The translations under genes and the position numbers were made by a program. From Mariprofundus sp. UBA1536 (GTDB lineage: Bacteria > Pseudomonadota > Zetaproteobacteria > Mariprofundales > Mariprofundaceae), in NCBI GenBank assembly GCA_002323245.1, contig DCPU01000001.1, positions 92,301-156,300 on the forward strand: 64,000 nt of DNA, read 5' to 3'. Below the pieces are notes generated by a model. The model ran no database searches. It saw nothing but the letters and a program-made list of their open reading frames with translations, and was not told the DNA's origin. Of the stretch, positions 7,643 to 16,064 are shown in pieces. Position 1 is the first letter of the stretch, and each line of letters starts with the position of its first letter.

Positions 7643-7874
7643 TTTTTGAACCGCCCCCCCAGGGGGAGCTTCTCTCGCTTTGCGGTTCACCTTCAGTACG
7701 CAAAGTTATACGCAGCTTTTGAGCCTAACCTCTTGTTATAGCTGCGCCGGAACGTCGGGCGGAAAAAGGATAAGCGCAGTATCACGCGCCCTTTTTCTGA
7801 ATATAAGTGGAGGAAAAATGCAGCTATTTAAGGGCAGATTTTTGTTTCGTTTCTTTGCTGACAAAGAAATGAAC
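7643..7874. mobile_element. MITE-like dispersed repeat, copy 3
   Basis: Inverted ends CCTCTTGTTATAGCTGCG (7729-7746) and TGCAGCTATTTAAGGG (7819-7834) enclose the core shared with copy 1 (GCGCCGGAACGTC, then GATAAGCGCAGTATCACGCG and CCCTTTTTCTGA). It is followed by a strong hairpin GTTTCGTTTCTTTG-CTGA-CAAAGAAATGAAC (7844-7874). The left flank carries the TTTTTTGAACCGC motif also next to copy 2. The hairpin sits just beyond the stop of the decayed membrane gene at 7882-8439 and could end transcription from either side. Confidence 0.6.
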
Positions 7875-7881
7875 GTAATTT

Positions 7882-8439
7882 TCAGTCTTTCGTTGTCTCT
7901 TCAACTTTCACAAACAAATGTTTAAAGCGACGATATAAATACAGTACGGAAACACCAATAAACACATAAGGAACTACTGGGTTATTTCCCTCAGCCATAT
8001 TCGTTGTTAGCGAAATGTTTATCAGCCATACTGATACCAAAATCACAGCAACGGCAATTGCATCACTGAAGTACTTTCCGATATGCTCGGGAAATAAGTT
8101 TGCTCCAGCAGCCAAGGCGCAGAAACAAGCGAGTAAAAATCCAAACAAATCATTCCCGAACCCTTGGCTAAACAATGCCAAAGCGATTATTAAAGAGATA
8201 ATTCCAATCGCTATTTTAGGGCCTCTGCTAAGATTTAGAATAGCAGTAGCAGGCAGGACAACTTGCTCAACTACTTCATCATCCTACTTGCCCGATTTAC
8301 TATCATCAATCGCAATAACAGCCATGAGGATTATTGTAGGAATCATTTGAGATATATCAGGCCATTGGTATTGGTCTTTATATATCGCCCAAATAATCAT
8401 CGGCGCTAGACCAATCGGCCATCACCAAAGCCTATACAT
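7882..8439 (-). pseudogene. Decayed small membrane protein gene with two in-frame stops
   Basis: One minus-strand frame is open from the ATG at 8437-8439 to the stop at 7882-7884 except for TGA at 8422-8424 and TAG at 8284-8286. Reading through gives about 183 residues: MYRLW-stop-WPIGLAPMIIWAIYKDQY, a helix MIPTIILMAVIAI, an acidic linker containing the TAG, then hydrophobic segments IAIGIISLIIALALF, LLACFCALAAGANLF, AVAVILVSVWLINI and VVPYVFIGVSVLYLY. Coding character continues smoothly across both stops, which points to a recently lost four- or five-helix membrane protein. The downstream open part (from 8181) alone would be 99 residues. Confidence 0.65.
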
Positions 8440-8452
8440 GTGTAATGGGTAT

Positions 8453-9652
8453 TTAACTTAAGCTTTTACTGGCTTCAGCCACACGATTCACCGCATCTTC
8501 TAATGTTGCTTGGGCAACTGCATAGGAAAAGCGGATAAAGCCATGCGCACCAAATTCGGTGCCAGGCACAAGCGCGACACCCGCAGCTTCTAGCAGCCAA
8601 GCACAAAGGACGAGGTCGTCTTCGAGCACAGTGCCTTCTGGTGTGGTTTTTCCAATCCAGCCTTGGAAGGATGGGAACACATAAAACGCACCATCAGGAG
8701 TGATGCAATCCACGCCATCGATAGCGTTGAGCGCATTCACCAACCAGGTGCGGCGGCTTTGATAAACGCGCACCATTTCATCAAGCTCATCGGTTGGCCC
8801 TTGCAATGCAGCCAAGGCCGCTTTTTGCGAGATCGATGAAGGATTCGATGTGGATTGGCTTTGAATCATACCCATGGCTTTAATCAGCGGCAGCGGACCT
8901 GCACAATAACCGATACGCCAACCCGTCATACAATAAGCTTTGGAAACGCCATTGAGGGTAATCGTGCGATCAATCAAATCGGGATTGACTTGCGCAAAGG
9001 TGGCAAAGGATTTGCCATCAAACAAAATCTTTTCATACATATCATCAACAGCAACAAAGATGTTGGGATATTTGCGAATCACAGCACCCAAGGCTTGTAG
9101 GTCTTCGGCGTTGTAGGCCATGCCTGTTGGGTTGGAAGGCGAATTTAGAAACAAAAGACGAGTGTGATCGGTGATGCTTTCTTCAAGTTGATTAGCAGTG
9201 ATTTTGAAATTGGCTTCGGCTGTACACATCACTTTAACGGGCAGACCTTCTGCCAAAAAGACCATATCAGGATACGAAACCCAATACGGAGCTGGGATAA
9301 TCACTTCATCACCGGGATTAATCAGGGCTTGCAATAGATTGTAGATACACTGCTTGCCGCCTGTGGAAACAAGAATTTGCTCAGGCGTATAATCAAGGCC
9401 GTTATCGCGCTTAAACTTAGCTGCAATTTCTTTGCGCAACTCAGGGATGCCCGGCACAGCCGTGTAGCGAGTAAAACCAGCATTAATAGCAGCAATACCT
9501 GCTTCTCTAGCGGCAATGGGGGTCTCAAAATCTGGCTCACCCACGGAGAGAGATATAATGTCGCGGCCAGCAGCGCGAAGTTCGGCGGCTTTGGCGGTGA
9601 TAGCTAGGGTGGCGGAGGGTTTAACATGTTGAATACGATTGGCTAATTTCAT
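8453..9652 (-). CDS. aspC: Class I aminotransferase, aspartate aminotransferase type
   Basis: 399 residues, fold type I PLP enzyme. The PLP lysine lies in the signature SKAYCMTGWRIGY, preceded by the substrate/cofactor motifs SPSNPTG and VAVDDMYEKI, with the dimer Arg near the C-terminus (GFIRFSYAVA). It transfers the amino group between aspartate and 2-oxoglutarate. Some members of this subgroup also use prephenate, which would fit the tyrA/pheA genes further along, but that is not shown by sequence alone. Located 56 bp downstream of ntrC on the same strand. Confidence 0.92.
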   Translation of the reverse strand: MKLANRIQHVKPSATLAITAKAAELRAAGRDIISLSVGEPDFETPIAAREAGIAAINAGFTRYTAVPGIPELRKEIAAKFKRDNGLDYTPEQILVSTGGKQCIYNLLQALINPGDEVIIPAPYWVSYPDMVFLAEGLPVKVMCTAEANFKITANQLEESITDHTRLLFLNSPSNPTGMAYNAEDLQALGAVIRKYPNIFVAVDDMYEKILFDGKSFATFAQVNPDLIDRTITLNGVSKAYCMTGWRIGYCAGPLPLIKAMGMIQSQSTSNPSSISQKAALAALQGPTDELDEMVRVYQSRRTWLVNALNAIDGVDCITPDGAFYVFPSFQGWIGKTTPEGTVLEDDLVLCAWLLEAAGVALVPGTEFGAHGFIRFSYAVAQATLEDAVNRVAEASKSLS

Positions 9653-9707
9653 GCGCTGATGTTCGCAAAAAGGTGATAGCCATGCAAGAGCATGATGTTA
9701 GGCGTGA

Positions 9708-11156
9708 TTAACGCTTAAAATCCACAGCATCAATATCGTATGTTTTCAACAATTTACGCACGGTGTTGCGATTGAGCCCCAGCATCTCAGCCACTTTCAG
9801 CTGATTGCCTTCGGCCTTCTCCAAGACAAGCCGTAAAATCGGCGGCTCCACTTGATCAAGCACATGGCGATACAAACCTTCCACTTCTGCATAACCAAGC
9901 TGCTGCAAATAACGCTTCACGCAGCGATGCACCGCTTCGCTCAAAGTCTCATCACCATCATTAGGTGCATCTTCACCATTGCCCAAGGCCAAGGCCACAT
10001 CGGTCATGGTGATGCTTGCACCTGGGGTGAGCACTGCAAGGCGGCGCATGACGTTTTTAAGCTCACGCACATTGCCCTGCCAATCAAAACGCTGCAAAAG
10101 GGTGATGGCATCAGGCATCAAAATTGGCGCCGTAATACCCAGCTCTTCTGCGGCATAACTCAGCAGTGCTTCAGCCAAATCAGGAATATCATCACGGCGC
10201 TCACGCAGCGGCGGGATGTGCACAGGAATCACATTAAGGCGGTAATACAAATCCTCGCGGAACAAACCTGCTTTAATCTTTTTCGGCAAATATTGATGGG
10301 TTGCAGCGAGCAACCGCACATTCACTTTTTTGGTGATGGTGCTGCCCACGCGTTGCACTTCGCCTGTTTCTAATACGCGCAGCATTTTCGCCTGCAACGC
10401 CAAAGGCATATCGCCGATTTCATCAAGAAACAGCGTGCCGCCATCAGCATGCTCAAAGTGACCCGCTCTGGCTTTATCGGCGCCAGTAAATGCGCCTTTT
10501 TCATGGCCAAACAATTCAGCTTCCAGCAACTCGGCAGGAATGGCTGCGGTGTTAATCGCAATAAAAGCTTTATGGGTGCGAAGACTTTGTTTGTGTAACT
10601 CTTGAGCAATTAGCTCTTTACCTGTGCCTGACTCACCAGTGATTAACACTGTCATATCCGATGCTGCTACACGCCCGATAATGCGGTAGAGCTGTTGCAT
10701 GGCTTGGCTTTTACCCAAAATCTGTGTTTTTTCTTTGGGTTTATCTTGGGGGTCAAATGAATCTTGTTTGGTTGTTACCCGCGTTTTCTTTTTTTGCTTG
10801 GCGCTGTCTTTGGCTTTGACGCGATTGACCAATGAGCGCACTTCATCCAAATCAAAAGGTTTGGGTAGATATTCCATGGCGCCAGCGCGATAAGCTTCCA
10901 CGGCATGATCAAAGGTAGTTTCCGCGGTTAACATAATCACTGGCGCGTGAAACATGCCCTTTTCAAGCGCTTGCATGCCATTGCCATCGGGCAAGAACAC
11001 ATCCAAAAAGACAATCGAGAAGGTATGCTCTTCCATGGCTGCTTTAGCAGTAGCCAAATCAGGCGCTTCGATGACCTCAAATCCTTGCTCTTTGAGCACA
11101 CGATTCAGCACCCAACGGATGCCATCATCATCATCAACTATCAATGCGCTTTGCAT
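9708..11156 (-). CDS. glnG: Nitrogen regulator NtrC, sigma-54-dependent response regulator
   Basis: 482 residues. The receiver domain (1-120) has phospho-acceptor Asp in VFLDVFLPDGNG and a Lys in YLPKPF. The AAA+ domain (~150-380) shows Walker A GESGTGKE, the sigma-54 contact loop GAFTGA, and Walker B region LFLDEIGD. The C-terminal Fis-type HTH ends in EMLGLNRNTVRKLLKTY. It activates sigma-54 promoters when nitrogen is limiting. It lies 8 bp after ntrB, with RBS GGAG, so it is the third gene of dusB-ntrB-ntrC. Identity rests on full architecture plus the adjacent PAS kinase. Confidence 0.93.
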   Translation of the reverse strand: MQSALIVDDDDGIRWVLNRVLKEQGFEVIEAPDLATAKAAMEEHTFSIVFLDVFLPDGNGMQALEKGMFHAPVIMLTAETTFDHAVEAYRAGAMEYLPKPFDLDEVRSLVNRVKAKDSAKQKKKTRVTTKQDSFDPQDKPKEKTQILGKSQAMQQLYRIIGRVAASDMTVLITGESGTGKELIAQELHKQSLRTHKAFIAINTAAIPAELLEAELFGHEKGAFTGADKARAGHFEHADGGTLFLDEIGDMPLALQAKMLRVLETGEVQRVGSTITKKVNVRLLAATHQYLPKKIKAGLFREDLYYRLNVIPVHIPPLRERRDDIPDLAEALLSYAAEELGITAPILMPDAITLLQRFDWQGNVRELKNVMRRLAVLTPGASITMTDVALALGNGEDAPNDGDETLSEAVHRCVKRYLQQLGYAEVEGLYRHVLDQVEPPILRLVLEKAEGNQLKVAEMLGLNRNTVRKLLKTYDIDAVDFKR

Positions 11157-11164
11157 ACTTGCTC

Positions 11165-12205
11165 CTAACCTTGTCCTATCACTTTTGCTGAATACTTCTC
11201 AATATTTAAGGGTAAATACATGGTAAATGTGGTGCGCAGCACTTCACTACTCACTTTGATTTTACCGCCATGCTCATGGGCCACTTGCTGCACCACGCTT
11301 AAACCCAATCCATTACCTCTATCTTTACCAGTGACATAAGGTTCAAAAAGTTTGCTGCGAATATTCTTAGGAATTTCATGACCGTTGCTGGTGATTTTAA
11401 TCGATAGCACTGAGCCTTTATTGCCAAGTAAGGTCACGCCATGCTCAATGCGTGTTTCCCACACAATCAAATCCGAATCGGCTTCAATGGCATTTTGCCA
11501 GAGGTTTTCCAACGCCTGACGCAGCCTTGTTTCATGCACAATAATATCAGGGATACCCGGATCAAACGAGCGCTGCACTTTTACCTTCGCATTGGCTTTG
11601 CAAACATTATCGATCAAGGCATGAATATTCACTGGATGCATAGCCACATTAGCTCTTGGCCCTACTTGTAGAAAACTGTCCACTCGCTCTTTGATACGAT
11701 CAATTTCCGATAACATATGTTTCACAATCTCAAAGTCATCGCCGTAAACTTGTTCGCTTAGCAGTTGGGTGGCACCGCGCAATGCTGCCAGAGGATTTTT
11801 AATTTCGTGTGCCCGCTCTAGCGCAATACGTGCCACAGTTTCGGCCACTTCATAACGCCGGCTTTCTTCTTCAGCTTCCAAACGATTGCCTTCGGCAGTG
11901 AGCACCACCGAAATATTACCATCATCTTGGCGTGAGCTGTGTAGCAAATAAGGCTTATGCCCAGTTACGGTATAAAAGGAGTCGGAAGTCACTATCATGC
12001 CATCTAAAGATTGCGCCAACATGTCATCCACTTCCGATTTGGGGGCGATATAATTACTTAAGGGTTGGCCCAGCAAACGTTTTTCCGAGACGTTCAAATG
12101 CTCTTGCGCCAAAAAGTTTGCCGCTAAAAAATTACCCGCCGCATCGAGCAAAATGCACGGCACTGGCAAATGCTGAAACTGGACAACTGGCATATTAGTT
12201 TGCAA
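11165..12205 (-). CDS. glnL: Nitrogen sensor histidine kinase NtrB
   Basis: 346 residues. An N-terminal PAS domain (~5-110; LPVPCILLDAAGNFLAANFLA) is followed by the dimerisation/phosphoacceptor helix with His in HEIKNPLAALRGATQLL and an HATPase domain (N box LENLWQNAIEA, G box GNGLGLSVVQQV). There is no membrane segment, as expected of cytosolic NtrB, which is controlled by PII protein. It phosphorylates the adjacent NtrC. Its start overlaps the end of dusB by 11 bp. Confidence 0.93.
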   Translation of the reverse strand: MQTNMPVVQFQHLPVPCILLDAAGNFLAANFLAQEHLNVSEKRLLGQPLSNYIAPKSEVDDMLAQSLDGMIVTSDSFYTVTGHKPYLLHSSRQDDGNISVVLTAEGNRLEAEEESRRYEVAETVARIALERAHEIKNPLAALRGATQLLSEQVYGDDFEIVKHMLSEIDRIKERVDSFLQVGPRANVAMHPVNIHALIDNVCKANAKVKVQRSFDPGIPDIIVHETRLRQALENLWQNAIEADSDLIVWETRIEHGVTLLGNKGSVLSIKITSNGHEIPKNIRSKLFEPYVTGKDRGNGLGLSVVQQVAHEHGGKIKVSSEVLRTTFTMYLPLNIEKYSAKVIGQG

Positions 12206-13244
12206 GAAGAAGCTCAGGTGTCAGTTCTTTTTCGGAGAGGGTTAAGAAATATGCTTTGGCCGCTTCCATTTGTTCAGGCCAAGTGTGGACCTTCTGGAAA
12301 TTCGAGCGAAATTCAGCAGAGCCTTTCCAGCCTTTGCTGTACCAAGGCACATGCTTACGCGCCAATTTACTGGCCCTTGCTATCCCGTGAAAATCAGCCA
12401 AATGCAACATATGCTCCAGCACCACGCCCCATACTTCATCGGCGGCTGGCGCAGCAGGTTTGGGTAAGCCCATCAATGCTGCGTGCACTTCTGCCAGCAC
12501 CCAAGGGTTGCCTTGCACAGCTCTACCAATCATCACCCCGTCGCAACCCGATTGCTTCACCATCTCAATGGCTGAATCACCATCAATAATGTCGCCATTG
12601 CCAATCACAGGGATGGAAACCACGGATTTTGCTCTACCAATATCAAACCAATTGGCATGACCATTAAACATTTGCGCGCGGGTGCGGCCATGCACAGTGA
12701 GCATTTGGATGCCATGATTTTCAGCAATGCGAGCAATGTTTTCCACATTCTTGCTTTGCTCATCCCAACCTGTACGAATTTTTAACGTCACTGGCACTTC
12801 TACGGCTTTTACCACCGCATCAATCACCCGCGCCACCAGCGGCTCATCGCGCAACATGGCCGAGCCGGCGATTTGTTTGACCACCTTCTTCACTGGGCAA
12901 CCCATATTGATATCAATAAAATCAGCGCCGCGCTCTTGCGCCCAAAGCGCTGCTTCAACCACAAATTTTGAATCAGAGCCAGCAATTTGAATCGAAACAG
13001 GGCTTTCGTTGTCATCCAACTCTGCCATTCTTTCCGTACGTTCTCTGCCCTGCCCCACTGCCCGTGATGCAATCATCTCGGTAACAGTCAAACCAATACC
13101 AAACCGGCGACACACGCGGCGAAATGGCAAGTCGGTAATACCCGCCATGGGCGCAAGCGCAATCGGCGGATTGATAAGAAATTTACCCAGCTTAAAGCCG
13201 GGCAAAAGTGGCGAATTGTCTTGAATCGAGTTCACTTGGGTCAT
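12195..13244 (-). CDS. dusB: tRNA-dihydrouridine synthase DusB
   Basis: 349 residues, an FMN-dependent TIM barrel that reduces uridine to dihydrouridine in the tRNA D-loop. Motifs: start of the barrel IALAPMAGITDLPFRR, the catalytic Cys in MGCPVKKVVKQIAGSAML, TLKIRTGWDE, VHGRTRAQMF, IGNGDI and the FMN phosphate loop GVMIGRAVQGNPW. It is the first gene of the dusB-ntrB-ntrC unit (11-bp overlap with ntrB), an arrangement known from other proteobacteria where dusB often travels with fis or ntr genes. Confidence 0.94.
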   Translation of the reverse strand: MTQVNSIQDNSPLLPGFKLGKFLINPPIALAPMAGITDLPFRRVCRRFGIGLTVTEMIASRAVGQGRERTERMAELDDNESPVSIQIAGSDSKFVVEAALWAQERGADFIDINMGCPVKKVVKQIAGSAMLRDEPLVARVIDAVVKAVEVPVTLKIRTGWDEQSKNVENIARIAENHGIQMLTVHGRTRAQMFNGHANWFDIGRAKSVVSIPVIGNGDIIDGDSAIEMVKQSGCDGVMIGRAVQGNPWVLAEVHAALMGLPKPAAPAADEVWGVVLEHMLHLADFHGIARASKLARKHVPWYSKGWKGSAEFRSNFQKVHTWPEQMEAAKAYFLTLSEKELTPELLLAN

Positions 13245-13360
13245 ACGCGGGGTGGTGTCCTTTGGCTAAACATATGGAAATCTGCCTAAATTTTGTGCAA
13301 CACTAACCATTTCACCAGCATTGTCGACCACACAACATGATTGAACAAAATTGATATCCC

Positions 13361-13972
13361 ATGCAGCTTTGCGACATGACAATTTCCCTTCAATGGCCCA
13401 ACACCCAATTCAAAATATCCGTTGCCGATGCCAAACAATTTCCTGAAACCCATTTGCCGCAAATTGCCGTGGCTGGGCACTCCAATGTGGGCAAGTCTTC
13501 CTTGCTCAACACCCTCTTTGCGCGCAAAGGTTTGGTCAAAACCTCCAAAAATCCTGGCTGCACACGCCTGCTTAATGTGTTTGAAGTCGATGCCCAATTG
13601 ATGGTCGTGGATTTGCCTGGATATGGTTATGCCCGCGCTCCCAAAGCGGAGAAATACAAATGGGCTCAGCTGATTGAAGGCTATCTGAAAAGCCCAAAAG
13701 TTGCCCAACTTGTGCTTGTGTTACTTGATTTCCGCCATGGCCCCAAAGACAGCGATTTGCAAATGATTGAATGGCTCAATGAAGCTGGCATTCGCTGGTA
13801 TCCTGTTGCTACCAAGGCTGATAAGCTCGAAGGCAACGCCAAACGCAAACGTGTTAAAGAGATGTTTGATGCTTTGGGCATTACCCCTATTCTCACATCC
13901 AGCCTCAATAATGTCGGCGTGGAAGAACTACGTAATATCATCATCCAAGAAGTATTCACCGCCCATGACTGA
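13361..13972 (+). CDS. engB: Ribosome biogenesis GTPase EngB (YihA/YsxC)
   Basis: 203 residues. The G motifs are clear: G1 GHSNVGKSSLLNTL, G2 NPGCTRLLN, G3 DLPGYGYA, G4 TKADK. A TrmE-Era-type GTPase needed for large-subunit assembly and normal septation. Two starts are possible, the ATG at 13361 and one five codons on at 13376 (MTISLQWPN); neither has a good Shine-Dalgarno and family length favours the second slightly. The gene's last 8 bases overlap the start of the downstream desaturase-like gene. Confidence 0.93.
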   Translation: MQLCDMTISLQWPNTQFKISVADAKQFPETHLPQIAVAGHSNVGKSSLLNTLFARKGLVKTSKNPGCTRLLNVFEVDAQLMVVDLPGYGYARAPKAEKYKWAQLIEGYLKSPKVAQLVLVLLDFRHGPKDSDLQMIEWLNEAGIRWYPVATKADKLEGNAKRKRVKEMFDALGITPILTSSLNNVGVEELRNIIIQEVFTAHD

Positions 13973-14792
13973 AAGCGATATCCGTCTCAGCTTTTTCTTG
14001 GGCATTTTTACAGTTGTGATGTTATGGGAATTTTTTGCGTGCAAACGCAAATTAAACACCAATAAGAGCAAACGCTGGTTTAACAATATCGCCCTTGTCG
14101 CCCTTGATACACTTATCGTGCGCCTGTTGCTACCAGCTGGTGCTGTAGGCATAGCCTTGTGGGCAGATGAAAGCAACTTCGGCCTACTTCATCTCGTATC
14201 ACTGCCAGTACCCGTTGCGATTATTTTAAGTGTGATTATTTTAGATTTGGTGATTTATTGGCAACATCGGATGTTTCATCAAGTACCCCTGCTGTGGCGT
14301 TTGCATCAGGTGCATCATGCCGATCGTGATATTGATGTAACCACAGCCCTGCGCTTTCACCCCATCGAAATTCTGATTTCAATGCTCATTAAATTTGCAG
14401 CGGTTCTGCTTATTGGCGCACCTGCCTTGGCTGTTGTTTTTTTTGAAGTGGTGCTCAATGGCATGGCCATGTTTAACCATGGTAATATTCGTTTACCCAA
14501 AGCTTGGGATGCGCTGCTGCGTATCGTGTTGGTCACACCCGATATGCACCGTGTTCACCATTCAGTGCTCCCCCATGAAACCAATAGTAATTATGGATTT
14601 AACATCTCGCTTTGGGACAAGCTTTTTTCCAGCTATCATGCCCAGCCTGATGCTGGCCACGATGGAATGACCATTGGTCTAAACCAGTATCAACACCAAC
14701 CCACCGATGCTTTGCTATGGATGTTGCGCTTGCCTTTAAATTCAGCAGCGATGACCTACGCCAAGAACAATCAAGGAGGCAATCATGAGTGA
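13965..14792 (+). CDS. Sterol desaturase / fatty acid hydroxylase family membrane protein
   Basis: 275 residues. I start it at the ATG at 13965, which overlaps the engB stop (ATGACTGA); the frame is open further upstream but that part is the engB shadow. Four or five membrane segments surround the di-iron histidine boxes: HRMFH, HQVHHAD (HxxHH) and HRVHHSVLPHETNSNYG. These bind a non-haem di-iron centre in the FA_hydroxylase superfamily. The substrate (lipid, sterol-like or carotenoid) is not predictable. The next gene, a BFD-like ferredoxin, overlaps by 8 bp and could be the electron donor. Confidence 0.88.
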   Translation: MTESDIRLSFFLGIFTVVMLWEFFACKRKLNTNKSKRWFNNIALVALDTLIVRLLLPAGAVGIALWADESNFGLLHLVSLPVPVAIILSVIILDLVIYWQHRMFHQVPLLWRLHQVHHADRDIDVTTALRFHPIEILISMLIKFAAVLLIGAPALAVVFFEVVLNGMAMFNHGNIRLPKAWDALLRIVLVTPDMHRVHHSVLPHETNSNYGFNISLWDKLFSSYHAQPDAGHDGMTIGLNQYQHQPTDALLWMLRLPLNSAAMTYAKNNQGGNHE

Positions 14793-14997
14793 CGAGATCA
14801 ACGAAGGTATGGTCAATCGCTGCGAGTGTATAAATAAAACCTTTGCTCAGCTCAAAAATTTAGGCTCACTTGAAGCTGCCATTGCCGCTGGCGCTGGCCA
14901 AGAATGCGAGGGATGCGTGCCTTGGTTAAAGCTTTCTTTTGCTTCGGGCGAAGATGAAATTGCATTGGAAGACCCGCGTTTGAAGGATTATGAATAA
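14785..14997 (+). CDS. BFD-like [2Fe-2S]-binding small protein
   Basis: 70 residues with the cysteine spacing of bacterioferritin-associated ferredoxin-like domains: C-x-C (CEC) near residue 13, then about 30 residues and C-x2-C (CEGC). GAGQECEGCVPWLK is typical of the C-terminal cluster ligands. It overlaps the desaturase-like gene by 8 bp with RBS AAGGAGG, and its stop TAATGG overlaps the ATG of the permease gene. Translational coupling with the desaturase-like enzyme suggests it may feed electrons to the di-iron site, or it may serve Fe-S/iron homeostasis. Confidence 0.75.
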   Translation: MSDEINEGMVNRCECINKTFAQLKNLGSLEAAIAAGAGQECEGCVPWLKLSFASGEDEIALEDPRLKDYE

Positions 14998-16064
14998 TGG
15001 CAGATAAGCCCATCGTACACGCCAGCAAAGGCGAGCATGTACTGATTATCCTTGCCTGTTTGGTCATCGTCATTGCAGGCCTTAAATCAGCTGCGCCATT
15101 GTTTGTGCCCTTGCTGGTATCGGCTTTTTTAGCGATTATTTGTTTGCCGCCATTATATTTTCTTTTGCGCCGCGGCTTTAGCACCGCCATCGCGGTTTCA
15201 ACCATCACACTGGGCTTGCTTATCTTAGGCTTATTGCTGGCCATCTTTGCTGGCGCTTCAGTTGCTGATTTTTCCAACAATATCCCCATGTATCAAAGCC
15301 GTATCCAATCGCAAATGGTTGGCCTGCTTACTTGGCTGCAAGGGCAAGGACTGAATGTGCCCAAACAGGCTATCTTGGATAGTTTTGACCCATCGATTAT
15401 CATGAAACTGGCTGGCACATTGCTTAGCAGTATCGGCAATATGCTAACCAATGCTTTTATGATTGTATTGATTGTCATTTTCCTTCTCGTAGAAGCTGTT
15501 GCCCTCCCACACAAATGGGAAGTCATGGATGGGCATGCACCCAACCCGAAAGTGTTTAAACGTTTTTTAGATTCAGTGCACAAATATGTCGCCATTAAAA
15601 GCGCAGTCAGTTTGGCTACGGGCGCTTTTATCACGGTTTGGCTTACCGTTCTCGGCGTGGAGCACGCCATTCTTTGGGGCTTGATTGCCTTTTTGTTTAA
15701 TTTTGTACCCAACATCGGCTCCATTATCGCCGCCGTTCCTGCTGTATTATTAGCGTTGGTACAACTGGGCGTGGATGCCGCCTTGCTCACAGCCTTAGGA
15801 TTTGTTGTGGTTAATATCGTGATGGGCAATGTGATTGAGCCAAAGTTTATGGGCAAAGGTGTAGGCTTATCCACGTTGGTGGTATTTTTATCCCTTGTGA
15901 TTTGGGGCTGGGTGCTTGGCCCTGTGGGTATGTTGTTATCCGTGCCGCTAACGATGATTGTGAAATTTGCTTGCGAAGCCAAAGAAGAAACCCAGTGGAT
16001 TGCTGTTTTGTTAGGCCCAGATATCAGCGCAATCACGGAAAAGGAAACAACCCAACATGAATAA
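14997..16064 (+). CDS. AI-2E family permease (PerM/TqsA-like)
   Basis: 355 residues with about eight membrane helices in the pattern of the AI-2 exporter (AI-2E) superfamily: two or three N-terminal helices, an amphipathic cytosolic stretch (~90-150), then a C-terminal bundle with the typical NFVPNIGSIIAAVPAVLLAL and FVVVNIVMGNVIEPKFMGKG segments. Members export autoinducer-2 or act as Na+/H+ antiporters or general permeases; the substrate here is open. Its last 8 bases overlap lipA, so the permease and lipA are probably one transcript. Confidence 0.88.
   Translation: MADKPIVHASKGEHVLIILACLVIVIAGLKSAAPLFVPLLVSAFLAIICLPPLYFLLRRGFSTAIAVSTITLGLLILGLLLAIFAGASVADFSNNIPMYQSRIQSQMVGLLTWLQGQGLNVPKQAILDSFDPSIIMKLAGTLLSSIGNMLTNAFMIVLIVIFLLVEAVALPHKWEVMDGHAPNPKVFKRFLDSVHKYVAIKSAVSLATGAFITVWLTVLGVEHAILWGLIAFLFNFVPNIGSIIAAVPAVLLALVQLGVDAALLTALGFVVVNIVMGNVIEPKFMGKGVGLSTLVVFLSLVIWGWVLGPVGMLLSVPLTMIVKFACEAKEETQWIAVLLGPDISAITEKETTQHE

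Noticed and set aside
13767..13964. Longer start of the desaturase-like gene
   Set aside because: This part is a shadow of engB; the ATG at 13965 overlaps the engB stop in the usual coupled way.
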